From positions 62,001 through 126,000 of the forward strand of contig NZ_JAZHOB010000004.1 in the NCBI RefSeq assembly GCF_048751585.1: 64,000 nt of DNA. The letters run 5' to 3'. Under the pieces are notes generated by a model. It saw only the letters and a program-made list of their open reading frames with translations. It made no database searches and was not told where the DNA came from. The DNA comes from G025836975 sp048751585 (lineage in GTDB: Bacteria > Pseudomonadota > Gammaproteobacteria > Burkholderiales > Burkholderiaceae_B). The first letter of the stretch is position 1, and every line of letters begins with the position of its first letter. Positions 25,281-33,793 of this stretch are shown here, in pieces. A program made the translations under genes and the position numbers.

Positions 25281-25576
25281 AAATAGCTTCCTGGAAACCA
25301 GACTGGCCAAGCGGCCGCCAAGAGAGGCATGGCCGCGGCCATCAATCCCGCCCAGGCCCGCAGGGCGCTACGGGCTGCAAAGACCCAGATCACGGCACCG
25401 GCATAAATAATGAAGCTGGCCAGCATTCCGGTCAACACCGCCTGCGGCTTGCTCATGGGCAGGACCAGCGCGGCTACGCTGGTCAGCGCTGCCAAGGCGT
25501 AGCCGCCGAACACGGCGGCTACGATGCGGGAGATGAGCGGAGCGATATCGCGCGTCCTGCGCAGTAATGCCTCCAT
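25277..25576 (-). CDS. DUF3649 small membrane protein (iron-uptake associated)
   Basis: 99 residues from the ATG at 25576, 32 bases after the TonB-dependent receptor stop. Three hydrophobic segments (IVAAVFGGYALAALTSVAALVL, VLTGMLASFIIYAGAVIWVF, AGLMAAAMPLLAAAWPVW) match the DUF3649 family, found almost only next to PepSY-domain proteins and siderophore receptors. Its stop overlaps the PepSY start (GTGA). No enzymatic motif is visible; it may be a subunit of the inner-membrane iron-release complex. Confidence 0.82.
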   Translation of the reverse strand: MEALLRRTRDIAPLISRIVAAVFGGYALAALTSVAALVLPMSKPQAVLTGMLASFIIYAGAVIWVFAARSALRAWAGLMAAAMPLLAAAWPVWFPGSYL

Positions 25577-25608
25577 GTAGCCGCCCTTGCCTCTTGCCGC
25601 TATGCTGC

Positions 25609-27783
25609 TTAGAAGTCCATCGAGGCGGACAGCATGACCGTGCGGCCTGCGGCGTTGGTTGCATAGGCACCCCTGACGGTGCTGACCAGCCAATACCTCT
25701 TGTCCGTGAGATTATCGATGTCGGCGCGCAGGACGACCGATTTACCTGCTACCTTGGTGCGGTAGCGGGCGCCTACTCCAAGGGTTGTGATGCTGGGAAG
25801 CTTCAGCGTATTGGCATCGCTGATGTACGTAGATGAAGTATAGGCAACGCGTCCATTCAAGCTCAGACCTTGCACCCAAGGTGTATCCCAGTCCAGTCCC
25901 AGATTAAATGTTCTGCTGGGCACACCCGGCGCCGTGTTGCCCTCGTTCAATCCGTTCCGGGTTTTTGTCAATTTGCCTTGAACAAAGGCCGCACTGGCCA
26001 TCATCCGCAGGCCGGGTTGCAACTCGCCATAGGCACTGAGTTCCAACCCCCGGTTGCGCTGTTCGCCGGAATAATCATAGACTTTCTGGCTATCCGGCAC
26101 ACCCGCAGGCCCGTCAGCAAAAGCGCTGGGCCTTGCCAATTGATAGACCGCCATCGTCGTTGTCACGCGGCCCCAGTCCACCTTGACACCCGCCTCATAC
26201 TGCTTGGACTTGTAGGGCTTGAGAATTTGGCCCGCATTTGCATAGGCGGGGCCCACTACGGAACCTGCTGTCAGCCCTTCGGTGAAATTACCGTATACCG
26301 AGACGTTGCTCAGCGGCTTGATCACGATACCTGCAACGGGCGAGACCGCGCTGGCCTTGTAGCTCCCTGTTTTGGCGCCGGTAGCCGTGCTGTAGCTATC
26401 GGTTTCCACTGTCTGCTTGCGTGCACCGACAGTAAGCAACACCCTATCCTCGGCAAAAGATAAGGTATCGGCAATCGCGATGCTGTCCAGCGTAGTTTCG
26501 CCGGAACGTTCCATTCCTTTACGGATCGCCGGAAGCGCAGGCAGCGGCGAAGGATCATAGATATTCGACGGCGCCGTACTAGTGCCTTGGGAATAGCCGT
26601 TACCGAGCTCTTGATGCAAGCGTGTGGCGCCCAATGTCACTGAGTGGCCGATGCTCCCCGTCTCGAAACGAGCCTGCAAGCCAACATCACCACTCAAGGA
26701 TTTAGAGTAGGAGTCGTAGTAATTATTGCCCACACCGAAATTGCCGTTGGCATCGATGCCTCCACTGGTATTAGCTGGAAAAATCTGCTTCACCGTATTG
26801 TCGCGGTAGCCTAGGCCGACATGAGCCGTCAGACTGTCAGTCAGGTCATATTCGAGCCGTGAGGCGATGGTCCGATCCTTTTGCGTCAGCTCGGTGCCGG
26901 GATAGAAGGTGATATGTCCATCGGGAGCCGCCGGGATTTCCGTGATATCGGGTCGGAAGGCGATCTGTCCACGGAAATTGTCCATCTTGTCATCCGAGTA
27001 GATTGCGTCCAGCGACCAACGCAAGCGTTCTCCCCGATAGTCCAAGGCAAGCGCCCCTAATCCCAATTTCTGATTGCCGTCATTGATGGACGCCTCTCCA
27101 CCGCGCAACACACCATTAAAACGTACGCCCCAGGCGTTGTCCTCTCCGAACCGGCGGCCTACATCCAGATGCATGCCTAGGTTGGCCTTACTGGTATAAG
27201 TGGTGGTCAGCCGCGTAAGCGGTTCATCATGGGCTCGTTTGGTCACGACATTGATGCTGCCGCCAATGCCGCCGTTAGGCGGAATGCCTCGCATCAGCGT
27301 ACCCGGTCCTTTCAGGAGCTCGACACGCTCCACCATTTCGATCGGCACGCGGTTGGCGGACAGCAGACCATAAAGGCCATTCATGCCCGTGTCGCCCGAA
27401 CCGATGGTAAAGCCGCGAATCATGAAGTCCTCGCTGAAACCTGCCGCGGACGTCGTCGTGCGCACCGAGGCGTCTTTGGTCACCACATCAGCCAGCGTCT
27501 TGGCCTGCTGATCCTCTATCAATTCCGATGTGTAGTTGACCGTGCTGAAAGGAGTATCCATGACATCGCCCGTTCCCAGCAGGCCCAGGCTTCCGCCCCG
27601 CGCCACCTGCCCGCCGGCATAGGGGGGCTCCAAGCCGTCTGCGCGATTGCCTTGAACGGTAACCGCGGGCAACTCAGTGGCGGGCGTCGCCGTCTGCGCT
27701 ATCGCTCCACCCGATGCGACTAAAAGGCCGGCCGCCGCCATGTGGCGAAGCAAGGGTGTGTGGAGCAAGGGGCGATGGGGCAT
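25609..27783 (-). CDS. TonB-dependent siderophore receptor
   Basis: 724 residues from the ATG at 27783, which opens a signal peptide ending in GGAIAQTAT. A TonB-box-like segment (ELPAVTVQG) follows, then the plug domain (TSELIEDQQAKTLADVV, VRTTTSAAGFSEDFMIRGF, VERVELLKGPGTLMRG, GGIGGSINVVTKRA) and a beta barrel ending in the aromatic residue (TVMLSASMDF). These are the marks of the FoxA/FhuA/FpvA class that imports ferric siderophores, here most like hydroxamate receptors by plug motifs, though the ligand is not certain. It heads the operon receptor-DUF3649-PepSY-DUF3325. No FecR/FecI pair or N-terminal signalling extension is present. Confidence 0.9.
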   Translation of the reverse strand: MPHRPLLHTPLLRHMAAAGLLVASGGAIAQTATPATELPAVTVQGNRADGLEPPYAGGQVARGGSLGLLGTGDVMDTPFSTVNYTSELIEDQQAKTLADVVTKDASVRTTTSAAGFSEDFMIRGFTIGSGDTGMNGLYGLLSANRVPIEMVERVELLKGPGTLMRGIPPNGGIGGSINVVTKRAHDEPLTRLTTTYTSKANLGMHLDVGRRFGEDNAWGVRFNGVLRGGEASINDGNQKLGLGALALDYRGERLRWSLDAIYSDDKMDNFRGQIAFRPDITEIPAAPDGHITFYPGTELTQKDRTIASRLEYDLTDSLTAHVGLGYRDNTVKQIFPANTSGGIDANGNFGVGNNYYDSYSKSLSGDVGLQARFETGSIGHSVTLGATRLHQELGNGYSQGTSTAPSNIYDPSPLPALPAIRKGMERSGETTLDSIAIADTLSFAEDRVLLTVGARKQTVETDSYSTATGAKTGSYKASAVSPVAGIVIKPLSNVSVYGNFTEGLTAGSVVGPAYANAGQILKPYKSKQYEAGVKVDWGRVTTTMAVYQLARPSAFADGPAGVPDSQKVYDYSGEQRNRGLELSAYGELQPGLRMMASAAFVQGKLTKTRNGLNEGNTAPGVPSRTFNLGLDWDTPWVQGLSLNGRVAYTSSTYISDANTLKLPSITTLGVGARYRTKVAGKSVVLRADIDNLTDKRYWLVSTVRGAYATNAAGRTVMLSASMDF

Positions 27784-28233
27784 GTGATCACTCTTTATAG
27801 AAAGCAAGCCAGGGAAGGGAAAGCATCCGGAAACAGTCCGTGCTCGCTAGCCGTCGCGCAGCTTGATTGATCACGAAAGGAATGTCTGGGGGATGACGAA
27901 AACGCGTAACTATAGCAACATAATTGAAACAGAACAAGAATCAGTTGCATTAGTGTTGGTAAATGGGATAAGTCTGCTTCACCGTCAGAGAGCCATCCGG
28001 GGACACGGCCGCTGCTTGACGTGCCGCTCATGCGCTGCTTGATCTGTGTATAATTTCACAGCTCATTGATGGCAATCGTTCTCAATATCATTATCAATAA
28101 TCTCAAAGCCAGAATACTGGCTTCCGGACCAGGAACCCCCCATGGCCTGTAGCGCTTCCCTCCGCCTTGCGGCGTCCATCGGCTTGGCTCCGGCATGCCA
28201 ATTCATGTATTTAGCCATGGGCGGGTTCTGATC
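27784..28233. promoter_or_regulatory. Divergent intergenic region of the iron-uptake genes
   Basis: About 450 bases without a gene. It carries a good Fur-box-like site at 28077-28095, a TATAAT hexamer on the plus strand at 28049-28054, and a weaker AT-rich stretch AGAACAAGAATCAGTTGCAT (27931-27950) whose reverse complement resembles a degenerate Fur site and would lie upstream of the receptor gene. Nothing else is recognised. A short minus-strand frame across the Fur site has no coding support. Confidence 0.5.
28077..28095. promoter_or_regulatory. Fur box-like operator
   Basis: CGTTCTCAATATCATTATC, read on the opposite strand, aligns to the 19-base Fur consensus with about two thirds of positions matching, including the run GATAATGATA. 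It lies between the divergent TonB-dependent receptor operon and the second PepSY gene, just downstream of a TATAAT hexamer (28049-28054). Iron-dependent repression of at least the plus-strand gene is expected. Confidence 0.6.
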
Positions 28234-29562
28234 ATGTTGTCTCCTGCGGCGCTGCGCGGTTGGTCCTGGGTGCACAAGTGGACCAGCCTGATTTGCACGG
28301 TCTTCATGCTGATGCTGTGTTTGACCGGCCTGCCCTTAATCTTTGAACATGAGATCGAGCACTGGCTTGACGATGGCGTTCAAGCCACCACGGCTGCCAG
28401 CGGCCTGCCCATGGCCAATCTGGATGCCGTCTTATCGGCGGCCCAAACACAGGTTCCCGGCAAAGCCGTCATGTATGTGGGCGACTTTACCGATGATGGC
28501 TTCTGGTACGTAAACCTTGCCGACACGGTCGCAGGCGAAGGCGCCCACGCCACAGTCACTGTGGATTACTACACGGCCCAAGTGCTGGATGCCTCGGCCC
28601 AGCGCAGCGGCTTCATGGCATTCATGCTGCAGCTGCATACCGACATGTTTCTTGGCTTGCCCGGCAAGCTGTTTCTGGGGCTGATGGCGCTGCTGTTGCT
28701 GGTGGCCATCGTATCCGGCGTGGTGCTCTATGCGCCATTCATGCGGCGGCTGCGCTTTGGCGAGGTTCGCCGCGACCGCGCGCCGCGCCTGAAATGGCTG
28801 GATCTGCACAACCTGCTGGGTATTGTCACCATAGTTTGGGCCGTTACGGTCGGCGCCACGGGAATGATCAATACCTGGGCGGAGTTGATCGTGAGCGCAT
28901 GGCGATCCGACCAGATGGCCGAGATGGTTGCGCCCTATGCCGGCCAACCGCCCGTGACGCAGCCCGGCTCGCTCGAACAGGCAGTCCGGGCGGCTCAAGG
29001 GCTTGAGCCCAACATGCAATTGGGCTTTGTGGCTTTTCCCGGCTCGGCGCTGTCCAGTCCGCACCACTACGCCGTCTTCATGCGCGGCACCGAGCCGCTG
29101 ACATCGCGCCTGCTCAAGCCTGTACTGGTGGATGCACAAACGCTGCAAGTCACGGACAACCGCCCTCCTCCGTGGTATATGACCGCACTGCTTCTTTCGG
29201 AACCGCTGCACTTCGGCGACTACGGCGGCCTGCCTTTGAAGATACTCTGGGCGGCCCTGGACATCATCACCATCATCGTGTTGGGCAGCGGCCTATATCT
29301 TTGGCTGGTCCGTGGCCGCAACACCGCCGCCCAGGAAGCTCGAGCCACGGCCAGTCCGCGCGCTGCCCGCCAATCGGCAAGCAGCCGCAAGGGCGCGCAC
29401 AACACCCTGCGCCAAATGTGGCAGGCTCCGTCCATCATCGCGCTGGTCACACTGGTTGGACTGATTGCCGCACTGGTGGGCGATGGCTGGCATGATGCGC
29501 TGTCATGGGCAGCGCTTACCGTGCCGGTCGCACTGATAGCGTGGAAATGGGGACGGCGCTAA
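28234..29562 (+). CDS. PepSY-associated transmembrane protein (second copy, iron-related)
   Basis: 442 residues from the ATG at 28234; an in-frame ATG at 28195 would add 13 residues, and neither start has a strong ribosome binding site. It is again a PepSY_TM protein: WVHKWTSLICTVFMLMLCLTGLPLIF as first helix with HEIEHW, a periplasmic loop, the helix pair around 140-165, LHNLLGIVTIVWAVTVGATGMI, and C-terminal helices. The His residues in VHKW, QLHTDM and DLHN are candidates for haem ligands. It is divergent from the receptor operon and preceded by the Fur-like box, so it probably belongs to the same iron-acquisition response. It is shorter than the copy at 23670-25280. Confidence 0.82.
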   Translation: MLSPAALRGWSWVHKWTSLICTVFMLMLCLTGLPLIFEHEIEHWLDDGVQATTAASGLPMANLDAVLSAAQTQVPGKAVMYVGDFTDDGFWYVNLADTVAGEGAHATVTVDYYTAQVLDASAQRSGFMAFMLQLHTDMFLGLPGKLFLGLMALLLLVAIVSGVVLYAPFMRRLRFGEVRRDRAPRLKWLDLHNLLGIVTIVWAVTVGATGMINTWAELIVSAWRSDQMAEMVAPYAGQPPVTQPGSLEQAVRAAQGLEPNMQLGFVAFPGSALSSPHHYAVFMRGTEPLTSRLLKPVLVDAQTLQVTDNRPPPWYMTALLLSEPLHFGDYGGLPLKILWAALDIITIIVLGSGLYLWLVRGRNTAAQEARATASPRAARQSASSRKGAHNTLRQMWQAPSIIALVTLVGLIAALVGDGWHDALSWAALTVPVALIAWKWGRR

Positions 29563-29709
29563 GCGGTACAAAGCGGATCAGATCAAGGCGGGGTGGGGCA
29601 CGCCATTTGATGCGCGCCAAGCAACGCGGTGAGTCCATCGGCACACCTACCGCCCTCCGCCGCGACTCCTTACGATGACGACATATGGCCAGTCATTCGA
29701 CTGACTCCC

Positions 29710-29729
29710 GAACCCGGGCAATCGGGTTC
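29710..29729 (+). terminator. Hairpin upstream of the cupin gene
   Basis: GAACCCG (29710-29716) pairs with CGGGTTC (29723-29729) across a 6-base loop, followed by a short T-rich stretch. It could end transcription from the PepSY gene or form part of the cupin leader; its location 19 bases before the cupin ATG favours a leader or late terminator. Confidence 0.3.
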
Positions 29730-29748
29730 ATCTTTGTGGGGTTCCATT

Positions 29749-30156
29749 ATGTCCAATCTAAAACCAGCCGTTCTCCCCCTACTCATGGCGGCCTGCCTGT
29801 CAATGGGCGCTGCCCATGCGGCGCCGCCCGAGGCGATCGTCAAACAAGTCATGACCCAGCCGCTGAATGATTATCCCGGCAAGGAAGCACTCATGATTAC
29901 GGTGGACTACCCTCCGGGAGCCGTGGATCCGGTTCATCGCCACAATGCGCACAGCTTTGTCTATGTGCTGGAAGGCTCGATCGTCATGCAGGTGCAAGGC
30001 GGCAAGCAAGTGACATTGACGCCGGGACAAAGCTTTTATGAGGGTCCGGACGATATCCATACCGTCGGACGCAATGCAAGCCAAACCGAGCCGGCGAAAT
30101 TTTTGGTTTTGCTGCTGAAAGAGCGGGATATGCCGTTTTTCATTCCGGACCATTAA
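29749..30156 (+). CDS. Periplasmic cupin-domain protein
   Basis: 135 residues from the ATG at 29749, chosen because it opens a signal peptide (LLMAACLSMGAAHAAPPE). A single conserved cupin barrel follows: PPGAVDPVHRHNAHSFVYVLEGSIVMQV is cupin motif 1 with metal-binding His residues and Glu, and TLTPGQSFYEGPDDIHTVGRN is motif 2 with the last His. Enzymatic function cannot be assigned; exported single-domain cupins of this kind are common next to LysR regulators and short-chain dehydrogenases and may be metal-binding or quinone/flavonoid-related. The following LysR gene starts 78 bases downstream. Confidence 0.82.
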   Translation: MSNLKPAVLPLLMAACLSMGAAHAAPPEAIVKQVMTQPLNDYPGKEALMITVDYPPGAVDPVHRHNAHSFVYVLEGSIVMQVQGGKQVTLTPGQSFYEGPDDIHTVGRNASQTEPAKFLVLLLKERDMPFFIPDH

Positions 30157-30233
30157 GTCCGAAGAAACAATATGTAACATAATCACGTAGCCGGCAATGT
30201 CACACGGCACGGCTCCCATACGTCTAGCACAGT

Positions 30234-31256
30234 ATGGAAACCAGGACTTGCCCCTCATTGCCCGGCGTACGCTCGCGCCACCCCGCCTCTGGCGCGGCGG
30301 ATCCTTTAGCGGGCAGCTTTGTCACCAGCTACGCGGGTGTTGTCGCCTTTCTGGCCGTGGCCGACGAAGGCAGCTTTTCCAAGGCCAGCGATCGCCTGGG
30401 CATAGGCCGCTCGGCGGTCAGCCGGAGCGTGCAGAAGCTGGAAGCGCAACTTGATGCCCGCCTGTTCCATCGCACGACACGCAGCACATCGCTGACCCGC
30501 GAAGGCGAACTGTTCTACGAAAACTGCCAGCCCGGCGTGGCGCGTATCGTTCAGGCTCTGGAAGACATGCGCGAATTGCGCAACGGCCCTCCACGAGGCC
30601 ATCTGCGCATCCAATCGACGCCCGGTTTTGGACGCAAGGTAATCGCCCCGCTGCTGCAAGATTTTCATGCGCAGTACCCGGATATCACGCTGGAGCTTCT
30701 GCTGGACGAGCGCCCTGCCGATTTCACCGCGGATCGCATAGACGTATCCTTTCGGGACGGTCGAATGGAAGACAGCGACATCGTCGCACGGCAGTTGATT
30801 CCCATGCAGATGGTCGTATGCGCCTCGCCGGGATATGCAAAAGCTTACGGCCTTCCGCGCCATATGGACGACTTGGCCAAGCACCGCTGCATCAATTTTC
30901 GGACAGCGTCGGGCCGCGCCCGCGAATGGGAATTCAAGATCGACGGCTTTGCCAAGAAGCATCAGCCGCCAGCCCGGCACACCTTCAACGATCTGGACTT
31001 GATGTTGCAGGCGGTACTGCGGGATCAAGGGATCGCCCAGCTTCCCGCCTATCTGGTGTGCGATTTGCTCCGTGACAAGAAACTGGTCGCCTGCCTTGCG
31101 CAGCATGCCCCCGATGATGGCGGCCATTATCTTTGCTATCTCAGCCGCAAACAGCTGCCCGCGAGAATCCGCGTGTTCGTCGAACACATCACCGAACAAA
31201 TACGCTCGCTTGATCTGCAATGCCCGCCCATCCTGACGAGCATCAACGCGGCCTGA
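30234..31256 (+). CDS. LysR-family transcriptional regulator
   Basis: 340 residues. The helix-turn-helix is FLAVADEGSFSKASDRLGIGRSAVSRSVQKLEAQL, followed by LFHRTTRSTSLTREGELFY and the linker helix; the remainder is a substrate-binding effector domain. About 33 residues precede the usual LysR N-terminus and no clear ribosome binding site is seen, so the true start is uncertain; no better downstream start codon exists before the first helix. It reads in the same direction as an SDR, an OsmC/Ohr and a second SDR gene, which it may regulate. The domain resembles the CrgA/AaeR-like subgroup. Confidence 0.85.
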   Translation: METRTCPSLPGVRSRHPASGAADPLAGSFVTSYAGVVAFLAVADEGSFSKASDRLGIGRSAVSRSVQKLEAQLDARLFHRTTRSTSLTREGELFYENCQPGVARIVQALEDMRELRNGPPRGHLRIQSTPGFGRKVIAPLLQDFHAQYPDITLELLLDERPADFTADRIDVSFRDGRMEDSDIVARQLIPMQMVVCASPGYAKAYGLPRHMDDLAKHRCINFRTASGRAREWEFKIDGFAKKHQPPARHTFNDLDLMLQAVLRDQGIAQLPAYLVCDLLRDKKLVACLAQHAPDDGGHYLCYLSRKQLPARIRVFVEHITEQIRSLDLQCPPILTSINAA

Positions 31257-31370
31257 GGGCCGCTCCATTGATGCTCCTGATGCAACACCGTGAGGCCCAC
31301 TGCGGCCCTACCGCCGGGGCGGAGCCAATCCTACAATTTTTCCTACACACATCACCATCAGGAGAACGCC

Positions 31371-32126
31371 ATGAAAATCGTCGTCATTGGAGGCACCGGA
31401 CTCATCGGCAGCAAAGTGGTCAAGACTCTGCAAGCGCAAGGGCATCAGGTCATTGCGGCCTCCCCCGCCACGGGCATCAACACCATCACAGGCGAAGGCC
31501 TGGCGCAAGCGATGGCGGGCACCGATGTCGTGGTTGATCTTGCGAACTCGCCTTCCTTTGCGGACAAGGACGTCCTTGAGTTCTTCGAAACATCGGGCCG
31601 GAATCTGTTCGCCGCCGAGGTTGCAGCCGATGTACAGCACCATGTCGCGCTTTCCGTCGTCGGAACCGATCGCCTGGCGGACAGCGGCTACTTCCGCGGC
31701 AAGATCGCCCAGGAAAAACTGATACGCGAGTCGGGTGTGCCCTACACCATCGTCCAGTCCACGCAATTCTTCGAGTTCCTTGGCGGCATCGCGCAGGCCG
31801 GCGGCATGGGGGAAACCATCCGGATATCCCCGTCCTTTTTCCAGCCTATCTCATCTGACGATGTCGCCGCGGCCGTCGCGGATTATGCGGTCGGCGAGCC
31901 GCGCAACGGGATCGTGGAAATCGCCGGCCCGGAGCGCGTAAAGCTTTCCGAGCTGGTACGGCGCTACCTGGAAGCAAGCTCCGATCCCCGCAAGGTGGTG
32001 GAAGATGTGCAAGCCCGGTACTTTGGCGCGGAACTCAAGGACGATACCCTTCTTCCAGGCGCCAATCCACGCCTGGGTGCGATGAATTTCGATACCTGGT
32101 TCGCCCAATCCAAAGTGTCGAGGTAA
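31371..32126 (+). CDS. NAD(P)-binding NmrA/SDR-like protein
   Basis: 251 residues from the ATG at 31371 with CAGGAGA upstream. An N-terminal Rossmann motif VVIGGTGLIGSKVV is present, with VVVDLANSPSF and HHVALSVVGTDRL, and SGVPYTIVQSTQFFEFL as in the NmrA-like atypical short-chain dehydrogenases. There is no classical YxxxK pair, so it may sense or isomerise rather than dehydrogenate. It follows the LysR gene by about 115 bases and is 19 bases before the OsmC/Ohr gene, indicating an operon linked to redox or electrophile stress. Confidence 0.82.
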   Translation: MKIVVIGGTGLIGSKVVKTLQAQGHQVIAASPATGINTITGEGLAQAMAGTDVVVDLANSPSFADKDVLEFFETSGRNLFAAEVAADVQHHVALSVVGTDRLADSGYFRGKIAQEKLIRESGVPYTIVQSTQFFEFLGGIAQAGGMGETIRISPSFFQPISSDDVAAAVADYAVGEPRNGIVEIAGPERVKLSELVRRYLEASSDPRKVVEDVQARYFGAELKDDTLLPGANPRLGAMNFDTWFAQSKVSR

Positions 32127-32145
32127 CAGGCGGACGCCGCCTATC

Positions 32146-32661
32146 ATGGCCAAATTGCAAGCCCCGCCCTTATCCCTGCTGGACAGATATCGCGGGCACG
32201 ACACACAAGCCCTGTACTCGGCCACCGTCATCGTTACGGGAGGCGAATCGGGCCATGGACGGGCGTCGGGTGTTGCGCGCTCGGACGACGGCAATCTGAA
32301 TGTGCATCTGCGCCTGCCCAAGGCGCTAGGCGGACCCGGAGGAGGCACCAACCCGGAGCAATTGTTCGCGGCCGGATACGCCGCCTGCTTCCACGGCGCC
32401 CTGAGTCTGCTGGCGGCGCAGGCCGAAATCCCCATTCCCGGCAGCTCGGTGGAAGTCACGGTCGATTTCAGCCGCGATCCCATGGACGGCTTGTTCGTGC
32501 TGACCGCGTATACGCGCATTCGCCTGCCCGGCGTGGAAAGAGCCATTGCCGAAGAGCTGGTTCGTCATACCGAGCGCTATTGCCCGTATACCAAGATGGC
32601 ACGCAACGGGATAAGGAATGTTGTGGCGCTGGTGCGTTCGGATCTGACTGACAAGCGATAG
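32146..32661 (+). CDS. OsmC/Ohr-family organic hydroperoxide resistance protein
   Basis: 171 residues. The two redox cysteines of the family are present in GTNPEQLFAAGYAACFHGAL and ERYCPYTKMARNG, and an Arg that polarises the peroxide is likely in HLRLPKALG. Ohr proteins reduce fatty-acid and other organic hydroperoxides using lipoyl cofactors. It is about 30 residues longer at the N-terminus than typical Ohr (about 140), beginning in PPLSLLDRYRG. It is the second gene of the SDR-Ohr-SDR run. Confidence 0.88.
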   Translation: MAKLQAPPLSLLDRYRGHDTQALYSATVIVTGGESGHGRASGVARSDDGNLNVHLRLPKALGGPGGGTNPEQLFAAGYAACFHGALSLLAAQAEIPIPGSSVEVTVDFSRDPMDGLFVLTAYTRIRLPGVERAIAEELVRHTERYCPYTKMARNGIRNVVALVRSDLTDKR

Positions 32662-32715
32662 CCACGCCCGTATCCCGCAACTCAACAACATCAATCTCTT
32701 TTTTTTAGCATTCTT

Positions 32716-33468
32716 ATGAACCAATTCGAAAACCAGGTAGTACTGGTGACCGGCGGCGGCGCCGGCATCGGCCTGCGCGCGGCGGAAAAATTTGTCCGCC
32801 ATGGCGCACGCGTCATCATCACCGGACGCAGGCAAGCTGCATTGACGCAGGCGGTCCATGCCACTCCCGGCCTGGGCTATGTGGTGGCCGATGCCGGCAA
32901 TCCAAGCGATGCCGCTCGGACCATAGACGAGGTGGTGCATCGATACGGGCGCCTGGACGTGCTGGTCAACAATGCCGGAGCCGGAGCCATCCTGCCCTTG
33001 CCGGATGCTGGTTTTGCTCAAATCAACGAAATTTTCTCCGTCAATGTCATCGGGCCTTCCTTGCTGGCAAGCGCCGCGCTTCCTCATTTGAAGCAGTCCG
33101 CCGGCAACATCGTCAACGTATCAAGCACTTTTGGACACAAGGCCGGAGCGGCGCTATCGCACTACGCAGCCAGCAAGGCGGCGCTGGAGCACTTGACCCG
33201 GTGCTGGGCGCTTGAGCTTGCCCCTGATGGCATACGAGTGAACGCCGTTGCGGCTGGCCCCACGGAAACCGACTTCCTGTCCGAGAGAATGAAACTCTCG
33301 GCCGAACAGATCGAAAGCGTCAAGGCGAGCGAACGCGCCCGCATTCCGTTGGGCAGACGCGGATTACCCGAAGATGTTGCCGGCTGGATCGTTTCGCTGG
33401 CGTCCCCCGACGCGGCCTGGATCACCGGCCAAGTGTTTACCGTTGACGGCGGGCTTAATGTGAGCTGA
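32716..33468 (+). CDS. Classical short-chain dehydrogenase/reductase
   Basis: 250 residues with all classical SDR motifs: VVLVTGGGAGIGLRAA (cofactor binding), LDVLVNNAGAGA, the catalytic serine in NIVNVSSTFGHKAGAALSHYAASKAALEHL with the YxxxK pair, and C-terminal DVAGWIVSLASPDAAWITGQ. It is a cytoplasmic NAD(P)-dependent oxidoreductase of unknown substrate. It starts 54 bases after the Ohr gene, preceded by a T-rich stretch rather than a good ribosome binding site. It ends the run before the groE promoter region. Confidence 0.9.
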   Translation: MNQFENQVVLVTGGGAGIGLRAAEKFVRHGARVIITGRRQAALTQAVHATPGLGYVVADAGNPSDAARTIDEVVHRYGRLDVLVNNAGAGAILPLPDAGFAQINEIFSVNVIGPSLLASAALPHLKQSAGNIVNVSSTFGHKAGAALSHYAASKAALEHLTRCWALELAPDGIRVNAVAAGPTETDFLSERMKLSAEQIESVKASERARIPLGRRGLPEDVAGWIVSLASPDAAWITGQVFTVDGGLNVS

Positions 33469-33689
33469 TAAGGGTCAGCCGCTATGCCATCGGGATTGCG
33501 CAAGAGGCCTGATGAAAAATCAACGAATTACGACTGTGTTGGTTTTTGAGTTTGTCACTCGTTGAACGTTGAGTTTGTAACTTCTGGGGGCATACGTCAC
33601 TTAGCTTGGCAATTTTGCCACCGTAATTTGCAAACTCAGTGGCAATCGACAACAAATGTTGCCAAATGCAACATTCTCCCTCCCCCCTC

Positions 33690-33717
33690 TTGAAGATCCC
33701 GGCTTCGTCCTTATAAT
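33690..33717 (+). promoter_or_regulatory. Sigma70-type promoter of groES-groEL
   Basis: TTGAAG (33690-33695) and TATAAT (33712-33717) are separated by 16 bases and stand directly before the CIRCE element. There is no clear sigma32-type -10 (CCCCAT) at the expected distance, so control by HrcA at a housekeeping promoter is favoured. Confidence 0.65.
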
Positions 33718-33743
33718 TAGCACTCGAAGGGGTTGAGTGCTAA
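33717..33743. promoter_or_regulatory. CIRCE operator (HrcA site)
   Basis: TTAGCACTC (33717-33725), a 9-base spacer, and GAGTGCTAA (33735-33743) match the CIRCE consensus perfectly. It overlaps the end of the -10 hexamer and the transcription start of groES, where the HrcA repressor binds under non-stress conditions. hrcA itself is not in the window. Confidence 0.97.
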
Positions 33744-33793
33744 CATCGCCCCTCTGCCTATTGATTAATCATTTATTGAACAGGAGTTCCTCC

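Larger units (their letters stand above)
33469..33793. other. Intergenic region upstream of groES with repeated TGAGTTTG motifs
   Basis: About 325 bases without a gene. The right end holds the groE promoter and CIRCE operator. The left part has TGAGTTTG at 33547-33554 and 33570-33577 and its reverse complement CAAACTCA at 33631-33638, an interrupted TGGCAA/TTGCCA repeat around 33607-33620, and GTTGCCAAATGCAAC around 33658-33672. These are not parts of any gene I can identify and could be a remnant of a mobile element. Confidence 0.45.

Noticed and set aside
28063..28275. Small minus-strand frame across the Fur-like box
   Set aside because: It spans a regulatory region and the start of the divergent PepSY gene, has no clear family, and its end is composed of the operator sequence.
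33640..33720. Sigma32 heat-shock promoter before groES
   Set aside because: CTTGAAG occurs, but no CCCCAT-type -10 follows at a suitable distance, whereas TATAAT and a perfect CIRCE do.
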